Assembly: GCA_009923965.1 (NCBI GenBank)
Contig: RFSL01000035.1
Location: forward strand, 1-8,030
DNA: 8,030 bases
From: Flavobacteriia bacterium
GTDB lineage: Bacteria; Bacteroidota; Bacteroidia; Flavobacteriales_D; Crocinitomicaceae
Direction of reading: 5' to 3'
Within the stretch, counting starts at the first letter, position 1, and the number at the start of each line of letters is the position of its first letter. A program made the translations under genes and the position numbers. The notes beneath the pieces are model-generated. The model saw nothing but the letters and a program-made list of their open reading frames with translations, had not been told where the DNA came from and made no database searches. Of the stretch, positions 1 through 6,422 are shown piece after piece.

Positions 1-423
1 TACTTTTTTAAAATAGACTTAGCTGATGTAGGCAGTAGTGTGTTCACTTTAGGATTCCCTATGGCATTATCATTAATGGGCGAAGATATTAAATTTACTG
101 ATGGTAAAATAAGTTCCAAAACAGGATTTCAAGGGAATATAACTAACTACCAAATTTCAGTACCAATACAACCTGGTAATAGTGGTGGACCCTTATTTGA
201 TTTTGATGGCAATTTAATAGGAATAACCTCTTCTACTGTAAATCGACAACTAGACTTAACAGAAAATGTTAATTACGCAATAAAATCAAGCTATTTAGTA
301 AATTTAATCGACGTTTTAGATATTAAATTACAGCTACCTAACAATCTCTCATTAGCAAAGAAATCCTTGACAGATAAAATAAAAATTCTATCGGATTTTG
401 TTGTTCTAATAAAAACTAAATAA
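1..423 (+). CDS. Trypsin-like serine peptidase (S1C/HtrA-like), C-terminal part, 5' end cut by window
   Basis: The reading frame is open from the first base and ends in TAA at 421-423, so only about 140 C-terminal residues are visible. The GTG at 40 is probably an internal codon, because conserved residues (DVGSSVFTLGFP) run across it. The sequence shows the second half of a chymotrypsin-fold domain. The catalytic serine lies in GNSGGPL (codons at about 175-195), preceded by an IQP substrate-pocket segment and followed by the DGNLIGI strand and NVNYAIKSSYL. His and Asp of the triad would lie upstream, outside the window. After the protease domain there are only about 45 residues and no PDZ domain, unlike DegP or DegS. 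The tail ends in a short hydrophobic stretch (FVVLIKTK). Family knowledge suggests cleavage of unfolded or partner proteins. Substrate and location cannot be told because the N-terminus is missing. The next gene-like feature is the minus-strand tRNA, so no operon partner is visible downstream. Confidence 0.85.
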   Translation, partial: YFFKIDLADVGSSVFTLGFPMALSLMGEDIKFTDGKISSKTGFQGNITNYQISVPIQPGNSGGPLFDFDGNLIGITSSTVNRQLDLTENVNYAIKSSYLVNLIDVLDIKLQLPNNLSLAKKSLTDKIKILSDFVVLIKTK

Positions 424-651
424 GGTTGCATCGAACTACATTCAAACATTAAAAACCTATATTTAGAAAGAGATACAGCAACAAAAAAACGTGTAATTGG
501 TTCGATATTTCCTCGAAATATGATATTTGAAAAAAATCAGTTCGAACCCTCGAAATGAATAAAGTGGTTTCTCTGATACTTAATGCTGGTAAGACTTCTG
601 GAGGGATCAAAAAAGAAAAGCACACCGATTTTGGCGTGCTTTCCTATGGTG
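424..651. other. Non-coding stretch with small imperfect repeats
   Basis: This stretch between the peptidase stop and tRNA-Lys holds no convincing coding region. It contains an imperfect direct repeat built of GTTCGA, 2-5 variable bases, then CCTCGAAAT, at 500-519 and 540-556. It also has a perfect 13-nt palindrome AAATAT-G-ATATTT at 516-528, whose left arm could pair instead with ATATTT at 505-510. The piece TTCGAACCC at 541-549 also occurs in the T-arm region of the tRNA (666-674). Its right end carries the tRNA terminator, listed separately. Function unknown. Confidence 0.5.
609..642 (-). terminator. Intrinsic terminator of tRNA-Lys
   Basis: On the minus strand a 10-bp stem (AAAGCACGCC at 642-633 with GGTGTGCTTT at 626-617) closes a 6-nt AAAATC loop and is followed by the T-rich tail TCTTTTTT (616-609). 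The one non-Watson-Crick position is a G-U wobble when read on the minus strand but an A-C mismatch on the plus strand. This fixes the orientation and assigns it to the tRNA transcript. It lies 10 nt beyond the mature tRNA 3' end. Confidence 0.85.
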
Positions 652-724
652 TGATCCCGCTGGGATTCGAACCCAGGGCCCATACATTAAAAGTGTATTG
701 CTCTACCAGCTGAGCTACGGAATC
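652..724 (-). tRNA. tRNA-Lys (anticodon TTT)
   Basis: The reverse complement folds into a complete 73-nt cloverleaf. The acceptor stem is GATTCCG/CGGGATC with one T-G wobble. The D arm is GCTC/GAGC with loop AGCTGGTA. The anticodon stem is ATACA/TGTAT around loop CTTTTAA, giving anticodon TTT, which reads AAA/AAG lysine codons. The variable loop is 5 nt, and the T arm is CTGGG/CCCAG with loop TTCGAAT. The discriminator base is A at 652. The terminal CCA is not encoded in place (CACCA follows the discriminator), so it would be added by the CCA-adding enzyme. It is a single-gene unit with its own promoter (741-772) and terminator (609-642). Confidence 0.97.
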
Positions 725-740
725 GTTAATTTTAAGGGTG

Positions 741-772
741 CAAATATACTCATATAATTTTAGTAGTGCAAA
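741..772 (-). promoter_or_regulatory. Bacteroidota-type promoter of tRNA-Lys
   Basis: Read on the minus strand, a -33 element TTTG (772-769) is separated by 20 bp from a perfect -7 element TATATTTG (748-741), matching the Bacteroidota sigma-70 consensus TTTG / TAnnTTTG. Transcription would begin near 734-737, about 10 nt before the mature tRNA 5' end at 724. This is the best promoter in the window. It overlaps the predicted plus-strand aroK promoter. Confidence 0.8.
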
Positions 773-791
773 GTATTAATACCTAAATTTG
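760..791 (+). promoter_or_regulatory. Predicted aroK promoter, overlapping the tRNA promoter
   Basis: A perfect -7 element TAAATTTG lies at 784-791. A weaker -33 candidate, TTAG (760-763), sits 20 bp upstream and matches TTTG at three of four positions. The predicted start, near 796-799, leaves a leader of about 45 nt before the ATG at 844. The two promoters face away from each other, with interleaved elements. Confidence 0.5.
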
Positions 792-843
792 AATTTATTT
801 CTAATCGTATCTCAAGTCATTGATTGCTAAGAATACTCATAAG

Positions 844-1368
844 ATGAAGAAGCATTTATTTCTAATTGGATTTATGGGGAGTGGTAAATCTACCATTGGA
901 AAACACCTTGCCGAATTGCAAAATCACCCTTTTTTAGATACTGATTTACTGATTGAAGAAAAAATCCAACAGAACCTTAAAGATTTTATTCTTGAAAGTG
1001 GAGAAATTTCTTTTAGACTCTTAGAGCGAGAAGTCCTAAAAAAAGTTATTGATTCACAGCAGAAATCAGTAGTTGCAACAGGTGGCGGTTTATCTTGTTT
1101 TGAAGAAAATACTAAACTCTTGCTAGAAAATGGGATTCTTATTTTTATTGATACACCCGAAGAAGTTTTATTTAATCGTCTTTTAAATGATGATTCTCGC
1201 CCATTGATTGAGAATTTGAATAAAACTGAATTAAAGAAGTATATATCGGTCAAATTAGCTGAAAGACGCCCGTTTTACGAGCAAGCAAGTATCAAAATTA
1301 GTGGCGATAAATCAATTAATGAAATTTGTACAGAAATCAATGAAAAGTTAAAGCTTCTTAAGTCCTAA
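844..1368 (+). CDS. aroK: Shikimate kinase
   Basis: Catalyses ATP-dependent 3-phosphorylation of shikimate, the fifth step of the cytoplasmic chorismate pathway to aromatic amino acids, folates and quinones. Numbered from the ATG at 844, the protein has 174 residues, the normal length. Visible motifs are the Walker A loop GFMGSGKST (9-17), the shikimate-binding DTD (32-34) with R58 in the FRLLE segment, GGG (80-82) after VVAT, the lid-region DDSRPL with R119, and the adenine-side RRPFY (141-145). All key residues are present, so it should be active. An in-frame TTG at 820 would add eight residues. I chose ATG 844 because MKKHLFLIGFMGSGKS fits the family N-terminus and length. There is no Shine-Dalgarno, as usual in this phylum. 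Its 3' end overlaps the 3' end of convergent uvrA by 21 bp. AroL-type isozymes cannot be separated by sequence here, and aroK is the usual name. Confidence 0.95.
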   Translation: MKKHLFLIGFMGSGKSTIGKHLAELQNHPFLDTDLLIEEKIQQNLKDFILESGEISFRLLEREVLKKVIDSQQKSVVATGGGLSCFEENTKLLLENGILIFIDTPEEVLFNRLLNDDSRPLIENLNKTELKKYISVKLAERRPFYEQASIKISGDKSINEICTEINEKLKLLKS

Positions 1369-4134
1369 TTTTTCTCGAAGGTAGAATCCTGTTGAATTTC
1401 CTTCTAAAGCTGCTAATTCTTCAGGTGAACCTTCAAATAAAATATAGCCACCTTTATCTCCACCAACTGGACCTAAGTCGACAATATAATCAGCACATTT
1501 TATTACTTCCATGTTGTGCTCGATAACAAGAATTGAGTGTCCTTTATCGATTAAAGCATTAAAAGCGATAACTAATTTTTCAATGTCATAAAAATGCAAG
1601 CCGGTAGTTGGTTCATCAAAAATAAATAGGGTAGAGGGAGCATTGTTTCCTTTGGATAGAAAAGATGCTAATTTAACCCTTTGCGCTTCACCGCCACTCA
1701 TTGTACTTGAAGATTGACCAACTTTTAAGTAAGACAAACCAACATCGACTAATGGTTGGATTTTATCAACAATCTTTTGGTCCAAGCGATCTGTCCCCGC
1801 TTTAAAAAATGCTAAAGCATCAGCTAAATTTGTTTCCAAAAGTTCATAAATTGATTTTCCACGGTATTCAATTTCTAATGTTTCAGACTTATAGCGTTTT
1901 CCTTTGCACGTTTCACAGGTCAAATGAACATCTGCCATAAATTGCATCGCAACAGTAATTGTTCCTTCTCCTTCACACATTTCACAGCGTCCACCTTCAA
2001 CATTAAAACTAAAAAAACCAGGTTTGTAACCTCGCATTTTAGCAAGCGCTTGGCGAGAATAAAGTTCCCGGATATCATCAAATGCTTTCACATAGGTAAT
2101 TGGATTACTTCTCGATGATTTACCAAGAGGGTTTTGATCTATAAATTCCACTAGACGTATCGCTTTTAAATCTCCAGAAAGACCATTAAATTTTCCAATT
2201 AATTCACTGCTCAAACCCAATTCTTTTCTAAGAGCAGGATAAAGAATAGAACGAACTAGAGTAGACTTTCCTGAACCAGAAACACCCGTAAAACAAACCA
2301 AACTATTCAATGGAATCTTTAAATCAAAGTTCTTTAAATTAAATTGGCGAGCTCCTTGAATTAGAAGTTTATTTTTTGTGATCCTTCGCTTTTTTGGAAT
2401 GGGGATTTCTCGAAGTCCCATTAAATATTCTGCAGTTAGACTTTCTTTTGCACCTTTTAGTTGAGAAAAGGAGCCCTGAAAAACGACTTCTCCACCAAAA
2501 ACTCCAGCTTTCGGACCAATATCAATAATTTGATCAGCGGCTTTCATTACTTCTTCCTCGTGCTCAACAATTATTACAGTATTTCCTAATAATTTTAACT
2601 CTTGGAGTACGCTAATCAGACGAGCTGTATCTTTCGGATGTAAGCCAATTGATGGCTCATCTAAAACATAAATAGAACCAACCAAACTACTCCCTAATGA
2701 TGTTGCTAAATTTATCCTTTGTGATTCTCCTCCTGAAAGTGAATTTGCAGCACGATTAAGTGTTAAATAACCCAGTCCAACATCTAATAAAAATCTGAGT
2801 CGTGACTGAATTTCAGGTAAAATTCGATTTGCAAGTTGCGTTTCGTACTTGTCTAATTTCAAAGAATTGAAAAAATTAAAACATTCATCCAATGGAAGTA
2901 AAACACATTCTTGAATTGACACCTTATTTATTTTGACAAATGCAGCATCGCCTCTCAAGCGTGTTCCATGGCATTCGTGGCAGCTTGTTTTTCCGCGGTA
3001 CCGCGAAAGTAAAACACGGTATTGAATTTTATACGTTTGACTTTCTAAAAATTTAAAAAAGCGCTGTAAACCAGTAAAATATTGATTCCCTTTCCATAAT
3101 ATCTGAATTTGTTCTTCAGTCAAATCATCGATTGGTCTATGGATTGGAAAATCAAATTTCTTAGCGTTTAAAATTAGTTCGTTAAGATATTCCCCCATTG
3201 TTTCGCCTCTCCAAGGAGCAATTGCACCCTCAAAAACACTAAGCTTTCGGTTTGGAAAAACCAGTTCCTCATCTATTCCTAGAATTTGCCCGTATCCTTC
3301 ACAGGTTTTGCAGGCTCCAACAGGATTATTAAAAGCAAAAAAATGCGAACTTGGCTCTTGAAATACTTGTCCGTCTAATTCAAAACGATTGTTAAACCAT
3401 TTGATTTTATTCGTTTCGGGATCTAAAATCCCACAACTTCCGTTTCCTTCAGCAAAAGCAATAGAAATAGAATCCGTAGCACGCGAAACAGCTCCATCAT
3501 CTGAGAAATCAGTTTGAATCCGGTCAATAACCAAGAGGGTTTCTGCAGGTATCTTACGCTCTAAATGATCTTCAATTAAGTGAAAAGAATTAGAGTAGTA
3601 AATTCTTGTAAAACCTTGTTTATAAATAATTTGAATTATTTTATCTAAACTATTATTTAAAGTAATATTTAAGGGGCAGACAATCGCAATTTTAGTATCT
3701 TTCTTTAGCGAATGTAAATATTCCATACAATCTGTAACACTGTGTTTTTTAACAGTATTTCCTGAAATTGGGGAAATTGTTTTTCCAATTCTTGCGTAAA
3801 GCAATTTTAGGTAATCGTATATTTCTGTTGTTGTACCAACGGTTGAACGAGGATTACTAGTAATTACCTTTTGTTGAATCGCAATGGAAGGTGAAAGTCC
3901 TTTGATGAAGTCAACTTCAGGTTTATTTAATTTCCCTAAAAATTGTCGTGCATAAGAAGACATGCTTTCAATAAAACGGCGTTGACCTTCAGCATAAATA
4001 GTATTAAATGCCAAACTAGATTTACCAGAGCCTGAAACTCCTGTTATCACCGTAATTTTTCCGTGAGGTATATTTACTGAAAGATTCTTCAGGTTATGAA
4101 CTCTTGCTCCCTTAATTTCTATTTCTTGCTTCAC
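1348..4134 (-). CDS. uvrA: Excinuclease ABC subunit UvrA (second-type Bacteroidota UvrA)
   Basis: ATPase that recognises bulky DNA damage and loads UvrB in nucleotide excision repair, acting as a cytoplasmic dimer. The 928 residues (E. coli: 940) contain two ABC modules. Module 1 has Walker A GVSGSGKS (32-39) and signature LSGGESQR (466-473), then a Walker B ending VLDEPSIGLH and an IIVEHEEE switch. Module 2 has Walker A GVSGSGKST (617-625), signature MSGGEAQR (812-819), FIFDEPTTGLH and LVIEHNME. The C-terminal zinc finger is intact (C717, C720, C740, C743). CKTC (275-278) and CHEC (385-388) are also present, but the CPICG pair that completes the first zinc finger in E. coli is absent (WFNNRFELDG region instead), and so is the CP.H motif after ARIG. 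The start is GTG: an in-frame TAA lies four codons upstream and MKQEIEIKGARVHNLKN matches the family. The variant looks like the second UvrA paralog common in Bacteroidota, so another uvrA elsewhere is likely. Confidence 0.96.
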   Translation of the reverse strand: MKQEIEIKGARVHNLKNLSVNIPHGKITVITGVSGSGKSSLAFNTIYAEGQRRFIESMSSYARQFLGKLNKPEVDFIKGLSPSIAIQQKVITSNPRSTVGTTTEIYDYLKLLYARIGKTISPISGNTVKKHSVTDCMEYLHSLKKDTKIAIVCPLNITLNNSLDKIIQIIYKQGFTRIYYSNSFHLIEDHLERKIPAETLLVIDRIQTDFSDDGAVSRATDSISIAFAEGNGSCGILDPETNKIKWFNNRFELDGQVFQEPSSHFFAFNNPVGACKTCEGYGQILGIDEELVFPNRKLSVFEGAIAPWRGETMGEYLNELILNAKKFDFPIHRPIDDLTEEQIQILWKGNQYFTGLQRFFKFLESQTYKIQYRVLLSRYRGKTSCHECHGTRLRGDAAFVKINKVSIQECVLLPLDECFNFFNSLKLDKYETQLANRILPEIQSRLRFLLDVGLGYLTLNRAANSLSGGESQRINLATSLGSSLVGSIYVLDEPSIGLHPKDTARLISVLQELKLLGNTVIIVEHEEEVMKAADQIIDIGPKAGVFGGEVVFQGSFSQLKGAKESLTAEYLMGLREIPIPKKRRITKNKLLIQGARQFNLKNFDLKIPLNSLVCFTGVSGSGKSTLVRSILYPALRKELGLSSELIGKFNGLSGDLKAIRLVEFIDQNPLGKSSRSNPITYVKAFDDIRELYSRQALAKMRGYKPGFFSFNVEGGRCEMCEGEGTITVAMQFMADVHLTCETCKGKRYKSETLEIEYRGKSIYELLETNLADALAFFKAGTDRLDQKIVDKIQPLVDVGLSYLKVGQSSSTMSGGEAQRVKLASFLSKGNNAPSTLFIFDEPTTGLHFYDIEKLVIAFNALIDKGHSILVIEHNMEVIKCADYIVDLGPVGGDKGGYILFEGSPEELAALEGNSTGFYLREKLGLKKL

Positions 4135-4138
4135 CGTA

Positions 4139-4146
4139 CAAATTTA
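4139..4146 (-). promoter_or_regulatory. Candidate -7 element of uvrA, 4 bp from its start codon
   Basis: Minus-strand TAAATTTG matches the Bacteroidota -7 consensus TAnnTTTG perfectly and ends only 4 bp (TACG) before the uvrA GTG. I find no good TTTG -33 element 19-21 bp upstream, so support rests on the -7 element alone. If used, transcription would begin at or within a few bases of the GTG, giving a leaderless message. Confidence 0.35.
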
Positions 4147-4208
4147 ACAAGTGAAAGAGAATGCTGTTCAGAATTAACAAAAGAAATTCATTTTAAATCT
4201 CTAAAATA

Positions 4209-5738
4209 ATGAATCCACATTTTATCCTTATTTTTGGTAAAAACATAAGAAGAATGCAAAAAAACAATCGAACTCCAAATCTAATTGAAGCGCTTATTCC
4301 GATAATTATTTTAATTGCTTTATTGTCATTGAATGTAATAATTTACAAAGATTCAGCAACTTATGGTCCAAATCAAATTGCCTTAATTATAGGAGCAGTT
4401 GTTGCTTCATTAATTGGTTTTAAACTCGGTTACACTTGGGAACAGATTCAAAAAGGAATGGTAAAAAGTATCAATTCAGCCATGTCAGCAATCCTCATTC
4501 TATTAATCATTGGGGCTTTAAGCGGCACTTGGATGATATCAGGAATTGTTCCAACAATGATTTATTATGGACTTCAATTGATGCACCCAAGTTATTTTCT
4601 TTTGGCTGCCTGCATTATCTGCTGTATTGTTTCATTGGCTACAGGAAGTTCTTGGAGCACTGTTGCTACTGTTGGAGTTGCCTTATTGGCAATTGGTACT
4701 GTAATGGGCGTGCCACTTGGAATGTGTGCAGGATCAATTATCTCAGGCGCTTATTTTGGAGATAAAATGTCGCCTTTATCTGACACAACAAATTTAGCAC
4801 CTGCAATGGCTGGAGGTGATTTATTTACACATATTCGCTACATGATGTATACGACTATTCCAACTTTGATTATCACGTTTATAATTTTCGGAATACTCGG
4901 TTTTTATATTAATCCTGGAAACAACCAACAAGGTGTTAATGAATTACTTAAAGCAATGGATTCTAAATTTTATATTTCTCCCATCTTATTTCTTGTTCCT
5001 TTAGCAGTTTTTGGTTTAATAGCATTAAAAGTAGATGCCTTGCCCGCTTTATTTGTTGGTGCAGTTTTAGGAGGTGTTGTCGCTTGCTTTGCTCAACCTC
5101 AGTTGATAAAAGAAATTTCTGGAACTACTGGTAATTATGCTACAGCAGCTTACAAAGCAGTTTTGCAAGCAATGACTGGTGAAGTTAAGATTCAAACAAA
5201 TAATGAAAGTATCAGTAAATTATTAAGTACCCGAGGAATGTTTGGTATGCTGAATACAATTTGGTTGGTATTGTGTGCTATGTGTTTCGGTGGCGCGATG
5301 GAAGTTTGTGGTTTATTAAAAAAGATAACACAAACGGTTATGCGAAAAGTAGAATCAACGGGAAGTTTAATTGCAACTACTGCTGGAACTTGTGTCTTTT
5401 TTAATGCAACAGCATCCGATCAATATTTAGCAATTGTCGTTCCTGGAAGAATGTTTGCAAAAGAGTTTCGGGATCGTGGTTTAAAACCAGAAAATCTAAG
5501 TCGCACCTTAGAAGATTCTGGAACTGTAACTTCTGTTCTTTTTCCATGGAATACTTGTGGAGCTGCTCAAGCAAGTGTTTTAGGTGTTGCTACCGGAGCA
5601 TATTGGATGTATTGCTTTTTTAATTTAATTAGTCCTTTAATGACTGTTTTTTATGCTTATATGAACATTAAAATCAAGCGATTTACACCAGAAGAAATGG
5701 AGGAAATGGCGAAAAAAGATGTGATTGAGGAAAATTAA
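4209..5738 (+). CDS. nhaC: NhaC-family Na+/H+ antiporter
   Basis: Inner-membrane antiporter expected to exchange Na+ (or another cation or organic anion) for H+, serving pH and sodium homeostasis. The 509 residues form repeated hydrophobic segments, about a dozen by eye (for example 29-46, 56-71, 93-118, 129-145, 152-172, 215-232). Conserved NhaC motifs visible are GTWMISGIVP (106-115), TGSSWSTVATVG (145-156), GDKMSPLSDTTN (184-195, polar, membrane-embedded, likely ion-binding) and, toward the C-terminus, ATASDQYLAIVVPGRMF and FPWNTCGAAQAS. The C-terminus is charged and cytosolic-looking. The start at 4209 is the first ATG and has an A/T-rich leader. The ATG at 4254 (MQKNNRTPNLIEALIP) resembles usual NhaC N-termini better and may be the real start. 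Specificity is uncertain, as relatives include malate/lactate antiporters. It diverges from uvrA, and its stop codon overlaps that of gmhA. Confidence 0.92.
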   Translation: MNPHFILIFGKNIRRMQKNNRTPNLIEALIPIIILIALLSLNVIIYKDSATYGPNQIALIIGAVVASLIGFKLGYTWEQIQKGMVKSINSAMSAILILLIIGALSGTWMISGIVPTMIYYGLQLMHPSYFLLAACIICCIVSLATGSSWSTVATVGVALLAIGTVMGVPLGMCAGSIISGAYFGDKMSPLSDTTNLAPAMAGGDLFTHIRYMMYTTIPTLIITFIIFGILGFYINPGNNQQGVNELLKAMDSKFYISPILFLVPLAVFGLIALKVDALPALFVGAVLGGVVACFAQPQLIKEISGTTGNYATAAYKAVLQAMTGEVKIQTNNESISKLLSTRGMFGMLNTIWLVLCAMCFGGAMEVCGLLKKITQTVMRKVESTGSLIATTAGTCVFFNATASDQYLAIVVPGRMFAKEFRDRGLKPENLSRTLEDSGTVTSVLFPWNTCGAAQASVLGVATGAYWMYCFFNLISPLMTVFYAYMNIKIKRFTPEEMEEMAKKDVIEEN

Positions 5739-6313
5739 AGTCCAAGATTTAATTCAATTCCAAGGATAAAATTATGGATGATTTTAATATGAATTTCTTG
5801 AGCTCGATCAGCAAACTCAGAGTAGGGGGCTCGAATTTCTAAATCTGCAAGTTCTGCTAATTTCCCACCATCTTTTCCAGTAAGTACAAGAGTTTTCATT
5901 CCTTTCTTCTTCGCTTCTTCTACTGCTAGAATTACATTTTTTGAAGAACCAGAAGTTGAAATTCCTAGCAAAACATCACCAGACTGCCCTAAAGCTTCGA
6001 TGTAACGAGAAAAAACAAAGTCGTAACCAAAATCATTAGCAACACAAGAAATATGTGATGGATCGGAAATTGAAACCGCTGCTAAACCTCTACGATTATT
6101 GCGAAAGCGCCCACTTAATTCTTCAGCAAAATGCATGGCGTCGCACATTGATCCACCATTTCCACAGCTTATGATTTTATTTCCAGCTTTTAAAGCAGTA
6201 CACATCATCTCAATTGCAGTCTCAATTTTTTCAAAATTTTCAGTATTTTGAAATTGACTAAGAATGAGTTGTGCCTCTTCAAATTGCTTTTTAATTTCAG
6301 ATTTTAAGTCCAT
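5735..6313 (-). CDS. gmhA: Phosphoheptose isomerase (sedoheptulose 7-phosphate isomerase)
   Basis: Cytoplasmic SIS-domain enzyme converting sedoheptulose 7-phosphate to D-glycero-D-manno-heptose 7-phosphate, the first step of ADP-heptose synthesis for LPS inner core (or other heptose glycans). The length is 192 residues, the same as E. coli GmhA, and the two align almost without gaps. Visible are the phosphate-binding SCGNGGS (49-55) and ISTSGSS loops, DAMHFAEELSGR with zinc ligands H61 and E65, NDFG, TGKDGGK, and the C-terminal RAQEIHIKIIH with Q172 and H180 completing the Zn site. All catalytic residues are present. The start is ATG at 6311-6313, and no earlier start is needed. It stands alone: no hldE/hldD or gmhB is adjacent, so the rest of the pathway must be elsewhere. 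No convincing promoter was found. TAATTTCG about 25 nt upstream is a one-mismatch -7 candidate. Confidence 0.95.
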   Translation of the reverse strand: MDLKSEIKKQFEEAQLILSQFQNTENFEKIETAIEMMCTALKAGNKIISCGNGGSMCDAMHFAEELSGRFRNNRRGLAAVSISDPSHISCVANDFGYDFVFSRYIEALGQSGDVLLGISTSGSSKNVILAVEEAKKKGMKTLVLTGKDGGKLAELADLEIRAPYSEFADRAQEIHIKIIHNFILGIELNLGL

Positions 6314-6390
6314 AGAAATTTATTATTAAGCGAAATTAAACATTTAGTAGCTTGAAATTAATTCTAATCTTTAAAATGTTATTCTATGAG

Positions 6391-6414
6391 AACAAAATAG
6401 TTAAACTATCTGTT
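6391..6414. promoter_or_regulatory. Interrupted palindrome in the gmhA/SRPBCC divergent gap
   Basis: A perfect 13-nt palindrome ATAGTT-A-AACTAT (6397-6409) is flanked by matching arms AACA (6391-6394) and TGTT (6411-6414), offset by one base. It ends 8 bp before the ATG of the SRPBCC gene at 6423 and lies in the 109 bp between divergent genes. It could be an operator for a dimeric regulator or a hairpin in the 5' leader. The palindrome is what I see; the role is inference. Confidence 0.35.
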
Positions 6415-6422
6415 TTATTTAT

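Noticed and set aside
522..529. GATATTTG as a plus-strand -7 promoter element
   Set aside because: One mismatch to TAnnTTTG, no -33 partner, and no gene follows on that strand before the oppositely oriented tRNA.
555..711. Plus-strand reading frame from the ATG at 555 (begins MNKVVSLILNAGKT) running to a TGA at 709-711
   Set aside because: Its second half is the antisense of the tRNA-Lys gene and of its terminator, giving the familiar artefact peptide GFEPR. It has no support as a protein.
820..843. TTG at 820 as the aroK start
   Set aside because: It would add eight residues not expected in shikimate kinases. The ATG at 844 gives the usual N-terminus and length.
924..1253. 109-codon minus-strand frame inside aroK
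   Set aside because: Antisense shadow of a clear shikimate kinase; Ser/Lys/Phe-rich with no domain pattern.
1924..2118. 64-codon plus-strand frame inside uvrA
   Set aside because: Antisense of the conserved zinc-finger region of UvrA; no start context and no recognisable family.
4436..4765. 109-codon plus-strand frame inside nhaC
   Set aside because: Alternative-frame shadow of conserved membrane segments of NhaC; composition rich in Cys, Trp and Asn and not protein-like.
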